DNA of 64,000 nucleotides from Pantoea stewartii subsp. stewartii (GTDB lineage Bacteria; Pseudomonadota; Gammaproteobacteria; Enterobacterales; Enterobacteriaceae): NCBI RefSeq assembly GCF_008801695.1, contig NZ_VZPF01000009.1, positions 1 to 64,000 of the forward strand, read 5' to 3'. Shown piece by piece: positions 11,001 to 19,419 of this stretch (position 1 is its first letter; each line of letters starts with the position of its first letter). The notes under the pieces were generated by a model. It saw only the letters and a program-made list of their open reading frames with translations, ran no database searches and was not told where the DNA came from. The position numbers and the translations under genes were made by a program.

Positions 11001-11924
11001 GTGCTGCTTAAAGGCAAGGTGCAGGAAACGCTGTCCAACGTGGCAGATGATGGTCTGGAACAGCGCGGTTTACACCTCTGGTGCTTTGGCGATTTGCCTC
11101 GCAGCTACGAGCAAAAACGCGGCAACTACCAGGTAAAAGCCTGGCCCGCGCTGGTCGATGAGAAAGACAGTGTGGCCATCCGGTTATTCGACAGTGAGCA
11201 TGAGCAGCAGAAAATGATGTGGCGCGGTCAGCGTCGGTTGCTGTTGCTGAATATTCCGTCGCCGGTGAAATATCTGCACGAAAAATTGCCGAACAAAGCC
11301 AAGCTGGGCCTCTATTTCAATCCCTATGGCAAAGTGATGGAGCTGATCGATGACTGTATTGCCTGCGGTATCGATAAGCTGATTGCCGAGGCGGGTGGAC
11401 CGGCCTGGGAACAGGCGGCCTTTGATGCGCTGTGCGAGAAGGTCCGCGCCGAGCTGAATGATACCGTGGTGGAGATAGCAAAGCAGGTTGAGCAGATTCT
11501 GACGGCGGTCTTCAATATCAATAAGCGCCTTAAAGGTCGGGTTGATATGACACTGGCACTGGCGCTGGCCGATATTAAGGCGCAGATGAATGGGCTGGTG
11601 TACCGGGGATTTGTGACCCAAAATGGCTGGCAGCATCTGGCAGATACCTTACGTTATCTGCACGGTATTGAGCGTCGGCTGGAAAAATTGCCGGTTGATC
11701 CCCACAGCGACCGCGCCCGTATGCTCCGGGTTCAGGCCGTTGAACAGGCCTGGCAGGCCTGGCGCAACAAACTGCCGCCGCAGCGTCAGGATGATGAGGA
11801 TGTGCTGCATATTCGCTGGATGCTGGAAGAACTCCGCATCAGTCTGTTCGCACAGCAGCTTGGCACGCCTTATCCCATTTCAGATAAGCGCATCATGCAG
11901 GCGATGGAGCAGATCACCGCCTGA
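8025..11924 (+). CDS. hrpA: DEAH-box ATP-dependent RNA helicase HrpA
   Basis: HrpA is a large 3'-to-5' RNA helicase that rescues collided or stalled ribosomes. The 1299-residue product (E. coli 1300) shows Walker A GETGSGKT at about 100-107, DEAH at 197-200, the SAT motif (ITSATID) and the QRKGRCGRV motif VI. These are followed by the winged-helix, HA2 and OB-fold regions and the long C-terminal part special to HrpA. The start ATG is the one used in E. coli-type annotations (MSSPVSSPL); no strong Shine-Dalgarno is visible. A terminator follows at 11952. Confidence 0.96.
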   Translation: MSSPVSSPLTPLWSRLDALMLRDRQRLQRRLHGARKVKNPDAQHGIAAELEQDILAAEQRVAQRIAATPRITFPDNLPVSQKQQDIADAIRAHQVVIVAGETGSGKTTQLPKICLALGRGITGLIGHTQPRRLAARTVANRIAEELETSLGGCVGYKVRFNDQVGETTQIKLMTDGILLAEIQQDRLLMQYDTIIIDEAHERSLNIDFLLGYLRELLPRRPDLKVIITSATIDPQRFSRHFNNAPVIEVSGRTYPVEVRYRPVVEEADDVERDQLQAIFDAVDELSQEGRGDILIFMSGEREIRDTADALMKRDLPHTEVLPLYARLSNSEQNRVFQSHSGRRIVLATNVAETSLTVPGIKYVIDPGTARISRYSYRTKVQRLPIEPISQASANQRKGRCGRVSEGICIRLYSEADFLSRPAFTDPEILRTNLASVILQMTALGLGDIAAFPFVEAPDKRHIQDGVRLLEELGALTLSEEGHYKLTGSGRQLAQLPVDPRLARMVLAARQYGCVREVMIIAAGLSIQDPRERPAEKKQASDEKHRRFADKESDFMAFVNLWNYLGEQQKALSGNVFRRQCKADFLNYLRVREWQDIYTQLRQVVRELGIPVNSEPAEYREIHCALLTGLLSHIGQKDAEKQEFTGARNARFAIFPGSGLFKKPPKWTMVAELVETSRLWGRIAARIDPEWIEPLAQHLIKRSYSEPHWEKSQGAVMASEKVTLYGLPIVAARKVNYGAIDPTLSRELFIRHALVEGDWQTRHAFFRANQKLRSEVEDLEHKSRRRDILVDDETLFAFYDQRVGKEVVSARHFDSWWKQVSKTTPELLNFDKQMLIKAGADTVSQLDYPNVWHQGNLKLRLSYQFEPGADADGVTVHIPLPLLNQVDEAGFEWQIPGVRRELIIALIKSLPKPLRRHLVPAPNYAEAFLGRVTAMEMPLLDALSREFRRMTGVTLERDDWQWEQVPDHLKMTFRVVDEHNRKLQEGKDLAALKVLLKGKVQETLSNVADDGLEQRGLHLWCFGDLPRSYEQKRGNYQVKAWPALVDEKDSVAIRLFDSEHEQQKMMWRGQRRLLLLNIPSPVKYLHEKLPNKAKLGLYFNPYGKVMELIDDCIACGIDKLIAEAGGPAWEQAAFDALCEKVRAELNDTVVEIAKQVEQILTAVFNINKRLKGRVDMTLALALADIKAQMNGLVYRGFVTQNGWQHLADTLRYLHGIERRLEKLPVDPHSDRARMLRVQAVEQAWQAWRNKLPPQRQDDEDVLHIRWMLEELRISLFAQQLGTPYPISDKRIMQAMEQITA

Positions 11925-11951
11925 CGGCGGCAAACAGGGTCTTGTAAGAAT

Positions 11952-11985
11952 AAAAAAGCCCGCATTCTTAAATGCAGGCTTTTTT
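11952..11985 (+). terminator. rho-independent terminator after hrpA
   Basis: AAAAAAGCC-C-GCATT pairs with AATGC-A-GGCTTTTTT, with one internal mismatch and a short loop, ending in a T run. It may also serve ydgD from the other side. Confidence 0.8.
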
Positions 11986-12000
11986 GTGTAACGGTGAGAG

Positions 12001-12810
12001 CTACTGCGCCAGCGCTTCCAGCCGGTCTTTAAATGACGTCACGGCAATCGCGCGGTTGTCAGCCAGATAACGGTCTTTCGCCGCCGGGGCAGAACTCTGC
12101 ACCGCTATCAGTTGCCAGCCCTTATCGCCTTTCAGCAGGAGCGGAGAACCGCTGTCGCCAGGCAAGGTATCGCACTGATGCGATAAAACCGCCCGTTGCG
12201 CCCAGCCGGTAATCAGGCAGTCGCTGTGTGAATACAGGCTGTCGAGATGATCGGCGGGATAACCTGCTTGGGTCACCTTGCGGCCCGCCGCTTTCAGCGC
12301 TTCGGTTAAGTCACTACGCGAACCTTCAAACAGCGGAATCGGCGTAATGGCAGAAGGGGGATTGCGCAAAATAATCAAACCGTAATCGAACGGCGCTGCA
12401 TTGCTGGGGACGATCCAGCCTTCGCCATCCGCTTTCAGCTTATGCACCAGCGACGGTTCAACGCGCGCATCGATGTCATGAATTTCGTAGCGCCAGCCTT
12501 TTTTGGTAGACATAAAACGTAGCGCTACGGGTTTATCAAATTTACCTGGAGGTGTCAGTAAACAGTGGCCCGCCGTCAGGGCAAGATGGGGAGAAATTAA
12601 CGTGGCGGTGCACAGATTACCGCTTTCGGTTTCCAGTTGTCCTATCGCATCCCAGGGGGCCGCGCTGACATCGGTAATGGCCTGGCGATGATCTTTGCCA
12701 AAAAACAACATTTTAATTTCGGCGGGTGTCGGTGAATCATCATTATCATCAGCATGAACAAACGCGGTGAAACTGAAAAGTCCAACGATTAACAGGGTAG
12801 CCAGGCGCAT
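12001..12810 (-). CDS. ydgD: trypsin-like periplasmic serine protease YdgD
   Basis: The 269-residue protein has a signal peptide (about 1-20, ending VHA) and a chymotrypsin-fold S1 domain with the full triad: His82 in LTAGHC, Asp142 in FDYGLI and Ser220 in PGDSGSP. Cys pairs around the active site (NLC/GHC) suggest disulfides. Substrates are unknown. Its position beside ydgU and asr is the same as in E. coli, where the acid-shock neighbourhood also contains ydgD; a link to acid-stress processing is only an inference. Confidence 0.87.
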   Translation of the reverse strand: MRLATLLIVGLFSFTAFVHADDNDDSPTPAEIKMLFFGKDHRQAITDVSAAPWDAIGQLETESGNLCTATLISPHLALTAGHCLLTPPGKFDKPVALRFMSTKKGWRYEIHDIDARVEPSLVHKLKADGEGWIVPSNAAPFDYGLIILRNPPSAITPIPLFEGSRSDLTEALKAAGRKVTQAGYPADHLDSLYSHSDCLITGWAQRAVLSHQCDTLPGDSGSPLLLKGDKGWQLIAVQSSAPAAKDRYLADNRAIAVTSFKDRLEALAQ

Positions 12811-12924
12811 AGAACTCTCAATAGCGAGAAAAAGAAAACGTTTTGTTATTACTAAAGTGACATAACTATAGTCAGTGAGGCGTGAAAAAGGGAGTTTTTT
12901 CAGTGAATCAGTACGCTACAGCGA

Positions 12925-13005
12925 CTAAATAAAAAAACTGGCCGCGATAACGCCACATAAGATCATCACAATCAGAATAATTTCGAAGCTATAGCGACGG
13001 ACCAT
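12925..13005 (-). CDS. ydgU: small membrane protein YdgU
   Basis: This 26-residue frame reads MVRRYSFEIILIVMILCGVI and ends in AASFFI. It has a short basic N-terminus followed by a single hydrophobic helix, very like E. coli YdgU, a 27-residue acid-induced membrane peptide downstream of asr. GGAGTGGCTAAT precedes the ATG. It lies about 80 bases past the asr stop on the same strand, with the asr hairpin between them, so expression would come from read-through. Confidence 0.8.
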   Translation of the reverse strand: MVRRYSFEIILIVMILCGVIAASFFI

Positions 13006-13024
13006 ATTAGCCACTCCAGTAAAG

Positions 13025-13049
13025 AAACACCCGGCAGAACCGGGTGTTT
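13025..13049 (-). terminator. hairpin between asr and ydgU
   Basis: AAACACCCGG/CCGGGTGTTT forms a 10-bp stem with a 5-base loop. On the asr strand the T run after the stem is interrupted (TTTCTTTAC), which suggests a partial terminator allowing read-through into ydgU. Confidence 0.6.
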
Positions 13050-13087
13050 TTAATTATTAACGCTTACTCGGACCCTAAAGGGCGACC

Positions 13088-13573
13088 TTATTTTTTAGCG
13101 GCTTTTTTGTGGTGCTTTTTAGCTGCCTGGGCTTTCTGAGCTGGCTTTTTGGTGTGTTTTTTAGCGGCCTGAGCTTTCTGGGCTGCTTTTTTGTGGTGCT
13201 TTTTAGCGGCCTGAGCTTTCTGGGCAGCTTTTTTGTGGTGTTTTTTAGCAGCCTGGGCTTTCTGAGCTGGTTTTTTGGTGTGTTTCTTAGCAGCCTGCGC
13301 TTTCTGTGCAGTGTCTTTCTTCGCTACTTTCTTCTTAGCGGCCTGCGCTTTCTGGGCAGCTTTTTTGTGGTGTTTCTTAGCAGCCTGCGCTTTCTGTGCA
13401 GCTTTATGATGCTTCTTATGGACAGCAGCTTTGTGCTCAGCTTTAGCAGGTGCAGCGGTGGTGGTCGCAGCCGCTGGAGCAGCAGTTGCAGGAGCGGCAG
13501 TTGTCTCAGCAGCGAAAGCAACTGAAGACAGACCCATAGCAGCGGCGATTACCAGTGCAAATAATTTTTTCAT
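13088..13573 (-). CDS. asr: acid shock protein Asr with expanded repeats
   Basis: The 161-residue product has a signal peptide ([21 protein letters not shown]), an Ala/Thr/Pro-rich pro-region (about 22-45) and then a very basic repeat domain. The repeats follow a 14-residue unit, [14 protein letters not shown] or [14 protein letters not shown], with one divergent unit (KKVAKKDTA) in the middle. The E. coli protein has 102 residues, so this copy has gained units. Asr is an intrinsically disordered periplasmic protein strongly induced at low pH by PhoBR/RstAB and thought to buffer or shield periplasmic proteins. A good RstA-box match lies at 13678-13691 upstream. Confidence 0.95.
   Translation of the reverse strand: MKKLFALVIAAAMGLSSVAFAAETTAAPATAAPAAATTTAAPAKAEHKAAVHKKHHKAAQKAQAAKKHHKKAAQKAQAAKKKVAKKDTAQKAQAAKKHTKKPAQKAQAAKKHHKKAAQKAQAAKKHHKKAAQKAQAAKKHTKKPAQKAQAAKKHHKKAAKK
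13190..13410 (-). repeat. 42-bp in-frame tandem repeats within asr
   Basis: The sequence encoding KAQAAKKH(H/T)KK(A/P) recurs about every 42 bases, with small changes between copies (for example AGCGGCCTGAGCTTTCTGGG versus AGCAGCCTGCGCTTTCTGTG on the plus strand). HHKKAA and HTKKPA units are interspersed, suggesting duplication of blocks larger than one unit. Such arrays vary in copy number by slippage or recombination and are easily collapsed in assembly. The array extends slightly on both sides of the given limits. Confidence 0.8.
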
Positions 13574-13677
13574 TGCAAAATCCTCGGACTATTTTTTCAT
13601 GTGTAGCCCACTGCGGGGCCGGTGAGAAGACTATATGAAAATAAAACTGGCGCGTCCGTGGGTGATTGGTATCGCTG

Positions 13678-13691
13678 TGTAACCGATTGTA
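13678..13691 (-). promoter_or_regulatory. RstA-box-like site upstream of asr
   Basis: On the asr strand the sequence is TACAATCGGTTACA, which matches 10 of 12 defined positions of the RstA box TACATNTNGTTACA. It lies about 105 bases upstream of the asr start. RstA is known to activate asr in E. coli, and the rstA gene is only 3 kb away here. Confidence 0.6.
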
Positions 13692-13740
13692 CAAAGGGGA
13701 TGTACGGAAGGAAAAGGCGGCCCTCAGGCCGCCTGCTACC

Positions 13741-15228
13741 TTAACTGTTCAGGTAACGTTGCTCAAGATGTTTGCGGAAATAGTCTGGGTTGAGCGCTTC
13801 GCCAGTAGCATTGACAATCAACTGTTCGGTGGTGAAACGGCTGCCATGTTGCCAGATATTCTGCTGCAGCCAGTCAAATACCGGCTGCAGGTCGCCATGC
13901 TGTATCAGCTCGGCGGATTGCGGAATTGCGTTTTGTAACGCCTGGAACAGCTGCGCAGCGTACATCGCCCCGAGTGTGTATGTCGGGAAATAGCCGAAGG
14001 CGCCATCGGCCCAGTGAATATCCTGCATGCAGCCATTGCGGTAGTTGCCGCGCGTATCCAGACCCAGGGATTGTTGCATCTTCTCATCCCACAGCGCCGG
14101 AATGTCTTCAACCTCAATCTCGCCTTCAATCAGCGCGCGTTCGATCTCGTAGCGCAGAATGACGTGCGCCGGATAGCTCAGTTCGTCCGCATCCACTCGA
14201 ATCAGGCCCGGTTTAACCTGCTGCGTTAGCCGGACAAAGTTATCTGCCTGAAGGGCGGGCTGGTCACCGAGCTGACTGATGATTTGCGGCAGGATACGCT
14301 GCAGGAAAGGTGCGCTGCGTCCCAGTTGCATTTCCATTAACAGACTTTGTGACTCATGGATCGCCGTGGATCGCGCCAGCGCAACCGGCTGACCGCGCCA
14401 TTGCTCAGGCAAATTCTGTTCGTAGCGCGCGTGGCCAGTCTCATGAATGACGCCCATCATGGCGCTCAGAAACTCATCCTGATTGTAGCGGGTAGTAATA
14501 CGCACATCCTCGGGCACGCCGCCGCAGAAAGGGTGCGCGCTAATGTCCAGGCGGCCATGGTTAAAATCAAACCCCAGCTCGGCCATCACGCGTAAACCCA
14601 GTTCGCGCTGTGAGGCTATCGGGAACGGTCCCTGGGGCGTGATCACCGGCTGCTGAGCCTGTTTTTCGACGACCTGCTGCAACAAGTGTGGAAGCCAGGT
14701 TTTTAACTGCCCGAAGGTATGATCCAGCGTGGCGCTGGTCATGCCCGGTTCAAACACGTCAAGCAGCGCGTCATAGCGGGAGCAGCCGTTCGCTTGCGCA
14801 CGCAGTTCAGCTTCCTGACGGCTTAAGCGTACGACCTCTTTCAAATTGGTCGCAAAACCCTGCCAGTCGTTTGCCGGACGCTGTGTACGCCAGGCATGCT
14901 CACAGCGCGATCCCGCAATGGATTTGGCTTCGACCAGTTCAGCAGGCAGTAATGTTGCCTGAACATAAGCGCGGCGCATTTCGCCCAGATTGGCGCGTTC
15001 AACATCATTCAGCGATTGCTGTTCTGCCTGATCCAGCCAGTCACCAATGCGTTTATCCGTCAGAATCTGATGTCGCAGCACACTCATTTCCGCCAGCGCT
15101 TCGCCCCGTGCGGCGCTGCCACCGGCGGGCATCATGGTTTGCATGTCCCATCCGGCGATGGCGCTGAGATGACTGAAACGCGACAGGCGCTGGAAGGTCT
15201 TACAAAGGTGTTGATAGGCTGAAGTCAC
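13741..15228 (-). CDS. M32 (Taq/YpwA type) metallocarboxypeptidase
   Basis: The 495-residue protein has the zinc motif HETGH at 262-266, with a downstream Glu in AIHESQSLLMEMQLGRS, the arrangement of family M32 carboxypeptidases. These remove C-terminal residues from peptides in the cytoplasm and need a divalent metal. There is no signal peptide. The start is GTG at 15228, with CAGGAGCTTTGT upstream. Only 18 bases separate it from the rstB stop on the same strand, so it is probably the third gene of an rstA-rstB operon, a place it does not have in E. coli K-12. Confidence 0.9.
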   Translation of the reverse strand: MTSAYQHLCKTFQRLSRFSHLSAIAGWDMQTMMPAGGSAARGEALAEMSVLRHQILTDKRIGDWLDQAEQQSLNDVERANLGEMRRAYVQATLLPAELVEAKSIAGSRCEHAWRTQRPANDWQGFATNLKEVVRLSRQEAELRAQANGCSRYDALLDVFEPGMTSATLDHTFGQLKTWLPHLLQQVVEKQAQQPVITPQGPFPIASQRELGLRVMAELGFDFNHGRLDISAHPFCGGVPEDVRITTRYNQDEFLSAMMGVIHETGHARYEQNLPEQWRGQPVALARSTAIHESQSLLMEMQLGRSAPFLQRILPQIISQLGDQPALQADNFVRLTQQVKPGLIRVDADELSYPAHVILRYEIERALIEGEIEVEDIPALWDEKMQQSLGLDTRGNYRNGCMQDIHWADGAFGYFPTYTLGAMYAAQLFQALQNAIPQSAELIQHGDLQPVFDWLQQNIWQHGSRFTTEQLIVNATGEALNPDYFRKHLEQRYLNS

Positions 15229-15246
15229 ACAAAGCTCCTGAATGCG

Positions 15247-16548
15247 TTAACGTCGTGGAAGTTCCCGAAAAGGGAGATCGAGCGGCCAGCTAAAACGCAG
15301 GCTGGCACCGCCAAGCGGGCTGGTTTCAACGGAAACCCGGCCGCTGAGCGCATGGGCGATGGAGTGAACGATGGCCAGGCCAAGTCCACAGCCGCCCGTT
15401 GCGCGGTCGCGACTCGGATCGAGCCGGACAAAGGGTTCAAATACACGTTCACGTTCTTCATGGGGGATCCCCGGACCGTCATCGTCGACCTGCAAATTAC
15501 CGACTGCGCCGTCAAACCATAAGCTGACCCGCAGGCGCTGGTTTGCATAGCGCAGCGCATTATTGACAAGGTTGTCCAGCACGCGCTCCATAAGCCGGGT
15601 GTCTGAAACGCCGTAATTTTCCCGCTGGGGTAAATCCAGCTCAATCTGCGTATCCGGGTTGATGGCCTGGAAGTCTTCCATGCGTTCACGCAACCAGCTG
15701 GCCAGATCCAGCGACTGCAAATTAAGGTCGACGCGTGGACGATCCAGACGGGCATAGGTCAGCAGCTCTTCAATCAGGCTTTCCAGCTGACTCACATCAC
15801 GATTCAGCGCCGCAGATTCGGCTTCGCTCAGATTATCGCTCATCTCCAGACGATAGCGCAGCCGCACAAGCGGTGTACGCAACTCGTGAGCGATACCATC
15901 AATAAGCTGTTTCTTGCTGGCGACGAGCGTATTGATATTCTCAGCCATTTGGTTAAACGCCACGCCAACGCGAAACAGGCTGGAGGTGCTGTCGAAATGA
16001 GTACGCACGTCCAGTTGCCCCTGACCAAAACGCTGAGCGGCATGTTCGAGTCGCAGCATCTCTTTCCAGTGCGGACGCAGCCAGATAAATACCGGCAGCC
16101 CAAGCGACATGCCAATAAATACGACCAGTGCCATATCCAGCAGGCGCATTTGATGCAGATAAAAAAGGTAAGGTATAGGTCCGACGGTCAGGACGTAATG
16201 ACTACGCGGAATGTGTTGCAGGAAGGTGTATTTGTCGTCCAGCGCAACGATTTCGCCCGCACGCAGACGGCGTAACTCATTTTCATCCAGTTCGAACCGG
16301 CTCATGGGCTCAATATGCAGCTCAAATGACAAACCGAGATCCAGACTTTTGATCGTCTTATTCCAGTCGCGCGGCGGGATTTCACGCAGTTCACTGCGAA
16401 TCAGGTAGAGCGAGCTGGCCATCAAGTCGTTCATGGACTGGCGGCCTGCGCGTTCGGCGGTAAATTTATAGACCAACCCGACCATCAGCGACATCACCAG
16501 AAAACAGACAAACAGCAGCAGGTAGAACTGAATAAAAAGTTTTTTCAT
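15247..16548 (-). CDS. rstB: sensor histidine kinase RstB
   Basis: RstB is the membrane sensor of the RstBA system, part of the PhoPQ network responding to low Mg2+ and acid. The 433 residues contain TM1 (about 5-28), a periplasmic sensor domain, TM2 (about 138-157), a HAMP linker, the H-box AHELRTPLVRLRYRLEM with phospho-accepting His221, and the N, G1 (DDGPGI) and G2 (GGCGLGLAI) ATP-binding boxes. Its start overlaps the rstA stop by 4 bases. Confidence 0.95.
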   Translation of the reverse strand: MKKLFIQFYLLLFVCFLVMSLMVGLVYKFTAERAGRQSMNDLMASSLYLIRSELREIPPRDWNKTIKSLDLGLSFELHIEPMSRFELDENELRRLRAGEIVALDDKYTFLQHIPRSHYVLTVGPIPYLFYLHQMRLLDMALVVFIGMSLGLPVFIWLRPHWKEMLRLEHAAQRFGQGQLDVRTHFDSTSSLFRVGVAFNQMAENINTLVASKKQLIDGIAHELRTPLVRLRYRLEMSDNLSEAESAALNRDVSQLESLIEELLTYARLDRPRVDLNLQSLDLASWLRERMEDFQAINPDTQIELDLPQRENYGVSDTRLMERVLDNLVNNALRYANQRLRVSLWFDGAVGNLQVDDDGPGIPHEERERVFEPFVRLDPSRDRATGGCGLGLAIVHSIAHALSGRVSVETSPLGGASLRFSWPLDLPFRELPRR

Positions 16549-17270
16549 ACCGAACGCGTGTCCCAGGCCTGCGGCGCAAACAAATAGCCTTTGTTGCGGA
16601 TGGTTTTGATACGGAATGGCTCTGTTGCGCTGTCGTGCAGTTTTTTACGCAAACGCGAGATGGCGACATCAATACTGCGATCCATGCCATCGTAACTGAC
16701 GCCGCGTAAGGTTTTCAGCAAGGCATCACGGTTAAGAATTTGCCCGGCATGGCTGGCCAGCACCCAAAGCAGATCAAAATCCGCCGTGGACAGGGCGATA
16801 TTTTCTTCAAACAGCACGACCTGGCGATTCAGGGCATCGATGGTCAGTGAGCCAAAGCGCAACATGCGTGTATTTTTCGTCGGCGCAGGGGCTTCTTCAC
16901 TTTGCACCTGTTGTGACTGACGCAGGTGCAGACGCAATCGCGCCAGCAGAACGGCTGGGGGAGCCGTTTTCAGAATATAGTCCTGCGCGCCCATCTCCAG
17001 CGCAAGGATATGGTTCATATCGCTGTCAAGGGAGGTCAGCAGCACGATCGGCCCCTGCCAGTTTGCCCGTAAGTCACGGCAGATTGACATGCCATCTTTG
17101 CCGGGCAGCATGATGTCGAGCATGACCAGGTCGGGTTGCTGTTCGGCAATGGTGGCTTCAGCCCGATCGCCGCGCGTCTCAACAATCACCTCAATATCAT
17201 GACGTCCCAGGTAGGCGGCAATGAGCGAACCGACCTCCGGTTCATCTTCTACGTAAACGATTTTATGCAT
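16545..17270 (-). CDS. rstA: response regulator RstA
   Basis: This is an OmpR/PhoB-class regulator of 241 residues. The receiver domain begins MHKIVYVEDEPEVG (acidic pocket), with the phospho-acceptor Asp in LVMLDIMLPGKDG and the conserved Lys in YILKTAPP. A linker leads to the winged-helix DNA-binding domain (LSTADFDLLWVLASHAG, SRLRKKLHD, RNKGYLF). RstA binds boxes such as the one found upstream of asr. It is the first gene of the rstA-rstB-M32 unit and diverges from the gene at 17445. In E. coli and Salmonella rstA is transcribed under PhoP control; I could not find a clear PhoP box here. Confidence 0.95.
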   Translation of the reverse strand: MHKIVYVEDEPEVGSLIAAYLGRHDIEVIVETRGDRAEATIAEQQPDLVMLDIMLPGKDGMSICRDLRANWQGPIVLLTSLDSDMNHILALEMGAQDYILKTAPPAVLLARLRLHLRQSQQVQSEEAPAPTKNTRMLRFGSLTIDALNRQVVLFEENIALSTADFDLLWVLASHAGQILNRDALLKTLRGVSYDGMDRSIDVAISRLRKKLHDSATEPFRIKTIRNKGYLFAPQAWDTRSV

Positions 17271-17444
17271 AATTCACACTAACGTAAAAAGGAGGGATAA
17301 AGCATAACTTTTCCTGGCGCAGAGCTCTATCCAATCACACGAAATATCCTTGAGTAACTGGTATATAATCCGCAAAATATGCAATCATTAACCCTGCGTT
17401 TAATATGAGTTCCGGATTCATTGTGATCACCTTGAGGAGCCAAA

Positions 17445-17855
17445 GTGTTTGATAAAGAGCTGGCATCAGCGGTATACCGTGATCGCATCCGCTTTAACTA
17501 CAGTGATTTCCTGTCGGCATCCTGCAAAAAACGTTGGAGCTTTGTGGATGCCATCTATGGCGTACTGCCCATATTCGGCATGGTGACACGCAAATCTGCG
17601 CACAGTTTACAGGCAAGTGAAGATCACCTGAAAGAATTAGCCTTGCAAATCATATCAACCCAGGTCAGCGACGAAATCAACATCGCCCGCCTGATTACGT
17701 TAGCCGAGCAGCAGCACATTGCCCGCGTGGATATCCAGCTTCCGTATCCGCTGTCAGAGAAACAGCTGGAGGCGATTCATGAAGAGTACCGTAAGCCCGT
17801 GACGCTGACACAGCAGGATGACCTGCTGTGCGTGGTTCTCGGTCAGTCTCACTAA
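17445..17855 (+). CDS. conserved-looking protein of unknown function
   Basis: This frame encodes 136 residues from a GTG start with a strong ribosome-binding site (TTGAGGAG, 5 bases spacing), so I consider it real. The N-terminal part has an aromatic, weakly hydrophobic stretch (FVDAIYGVLPIFGMV) that is not a clear membrane helix. The rest is soluble and amphipathic, ending in strands such as DDLLCVVLG. There is no signal peptide and no motif I recognise. It diverges from rstA and its stop overlaps that of ydgI by 4 bases, tail to tail. It could share the regulatory region of rstA. Confidence 0.7.
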   Translation: MFDKELASAVYRDRIRFNYSDFLSASCKKRWSFVDAIYGVLPIFGMVTRKSAHSLQASEDHLKELALQIISTQVSDEINIARLITLAEQQHIARVDIQLPYPLSEKQLEAIHEEYRKPVTLTQQDDLLCVVLGQSH

Positions 17856-19240
17856 GTCAGTAGGGCCCACATCGCAGGCAGGGTTGCCACCATAATACAG
17901 ACCATGGCAACCCGCTCAACGGGCCGCAGTGCCACCGCATGTCCGCCCCGACGTGCGAACATAAACAGCAAAATGCCCGGCGCATAGAGCACGACAGACA
18001 TAAACAGATGCAGTGGACCGGAGGCATACAGCAACCAGATGCCGTACACGCTGGCACCAATGCCTGTCACGAGCGCCCAGGGTTTATTTTGCCCTTTGAC
18101 CACCTTGATCAAATACAATCCCACCAGCAAATAGGGCACCAGAATCATTTCTGAGGCAATGGTCAACAGCATGTTGTAATCCGCACCGGTCAGGGCGATC
18201 AGGATCAGGCAAACCTGCACACTACCGTTTGTCAGCCACAGTGAGGCGGCTGGCGCATTACGGACGTTCTGGCGGGCAATACTGCGGGGGAAAGCACCTT
18301 GCTGCGCGGCAATAAACGGCACTTCTGCCGCCATAATGGTCCAGCTCAGATAGGCACCGCAGACAGAAATAATCAAGCCCACGACAATGATTGCGTTACC
18401 CCAGCTTCCCGTCAGTTGCGTCATCAGGCCCGCCATTGAAGGGTTACGCATTTCGGCCAGCGCCGCGCGCGGCACGATCCCTAACGACAGCAGGATGACC
18501 AGCAGATAAACCAGCAGGGCGGCCAGCACGGCCAGCAGCGTTGCCCGTCCGACATCCTTTTTATGGCGAGCTCGCGACGAGACCACTACAGCACCTTCCA
18601 CGCCGATAAACACCCACAGCGTGATTAACATGGTCTGTTTGACCTGTTGCCATAACGGAACGCCGAGGCTCAGCCCGGAAAAATCAAAATGGAAGCGGTC
18701 ATAATTGAAGGCCATGACGGCCAGCACCACAAACAGCAGCAGCGGCACCTGTTTGCCCAGTGTCGCCAGCAGGTTAATGCTGGCGGCGGTCTGAACGCCC
18801 CGCAATACCAGCCAGTGAACCAGCCACAGCACTACGGATGCGCCCAGCATCGCCTGCCAGGTATTCCCGTTACCAAAAATAACCCTGTCTGGCGTATCGG
18901 TGAAGAAACTCAGGGCAGAGAAAACAATAACCAGATAGGACACGTTGGCGATAACCGCACACAGCCAGTAACCCCAGGCGGAACAAAATCCCGTCAACTC
19001 ACCGAATCCAGCGCGGGCGTAGGTAAAGATACCGCCATCCAGATTGGGTTTGAGTCGCGTCAGCAGCAGCATCGCCAGCGACAGGAAAATAATCCCTGCG
19101 CCGGTGATCAGCCAGCCAGTCAGCAACGCGGCCGGACCTGCGACCGCCGCCATATTTTGTGGCAAGCTGAAAACACCCGCACCCAGCATGGAGCTGAGTA
19201 CCAGCGCGGTCAGGGCACTGAGGCCTAATTTTTTCTCCAA
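17852..19240 (-). CDS. ydgI: APC-family amino-acid antiporter YdgI (arginine/ornithine type)
   Basis: The 462-residue integral membrane protein has about 12 helices and the APC consensus near the N-terminus (SSMLGAGVFSLPQNMA). It is collinear with E. coli YdgI (460) and related to ArcD-type arginine:ornithine exchangers. The translation begins at TTG 19240, with AGGAAG six bases upstream and the family N-terminus MEKKLGLSALTALVLSSMLG; no better ATG exists. It follows ydgH on the same strand after 205 bases. The substrate is inferred from family only. Confidence 0.88.
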   Translation of the reverse strand: MEKKLGLSALTALVLSSMLGAGVFSLPQNMAAVAGPAALLTGWLITGAGIIFLSLAMLLLTRLKPNLDGGIFTYARAGFGELTGFCSAWGYWLCAVIANVSYLVIVFSALSFFTDTPDRVIFGNGNTWQAMLGASVVLWLVHWLVLRGVQTAASINLLATLGKQVPLLLFVVLAVMAFNYDRFHFDFSGLSLGVPLWQQVKQTMLITLWVFIGVEGAVVVSSRARHKKDVGRATLLAVLAALLVYLLVILLSLGIVPRAALAEMRNPSMAGLMTQLTGSWGNAIIVVGLIISVCGAYLSWTIMAAEVPFIAAQQGAFPRSIARQNVRNAPAASLWLTNGSVQVCLILIALTGADYNMLLTIASEMILVPYLLVGLYLIKVVKGQNKPWALVTGIGASVYGIWLLYASGPLHLFMSVVLYAPGILLFMFARRGGHAVALRPVERVAMVCIMVATLPAMWALLT

Positions 19241-19419
19241 AACATTCTTCCTGCGAGCATAAGTGGCTGGGTGACCAGCATAAACACCCTATTATATCGG
19301 TGTTGTGTTGCGTAAATCGCGTGTAATACGCTGAAAAACAGGCGGAGGATTTTACGGAGTGCGGTGAAGGATGGCAATGCGTGACTATGCAAAATTGCGC
19401 AGGGATTATGCAAACAGTT

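Noticed and set aside
13109-13525. Long plus-strand open frame opposite asr, rich in Phe, Leu and Ser
   Set aside because: It is the mirror of the asr repeat codons, has no ribosome-binding site and no family likeness; asr itself has a signal peptide and known repeats.
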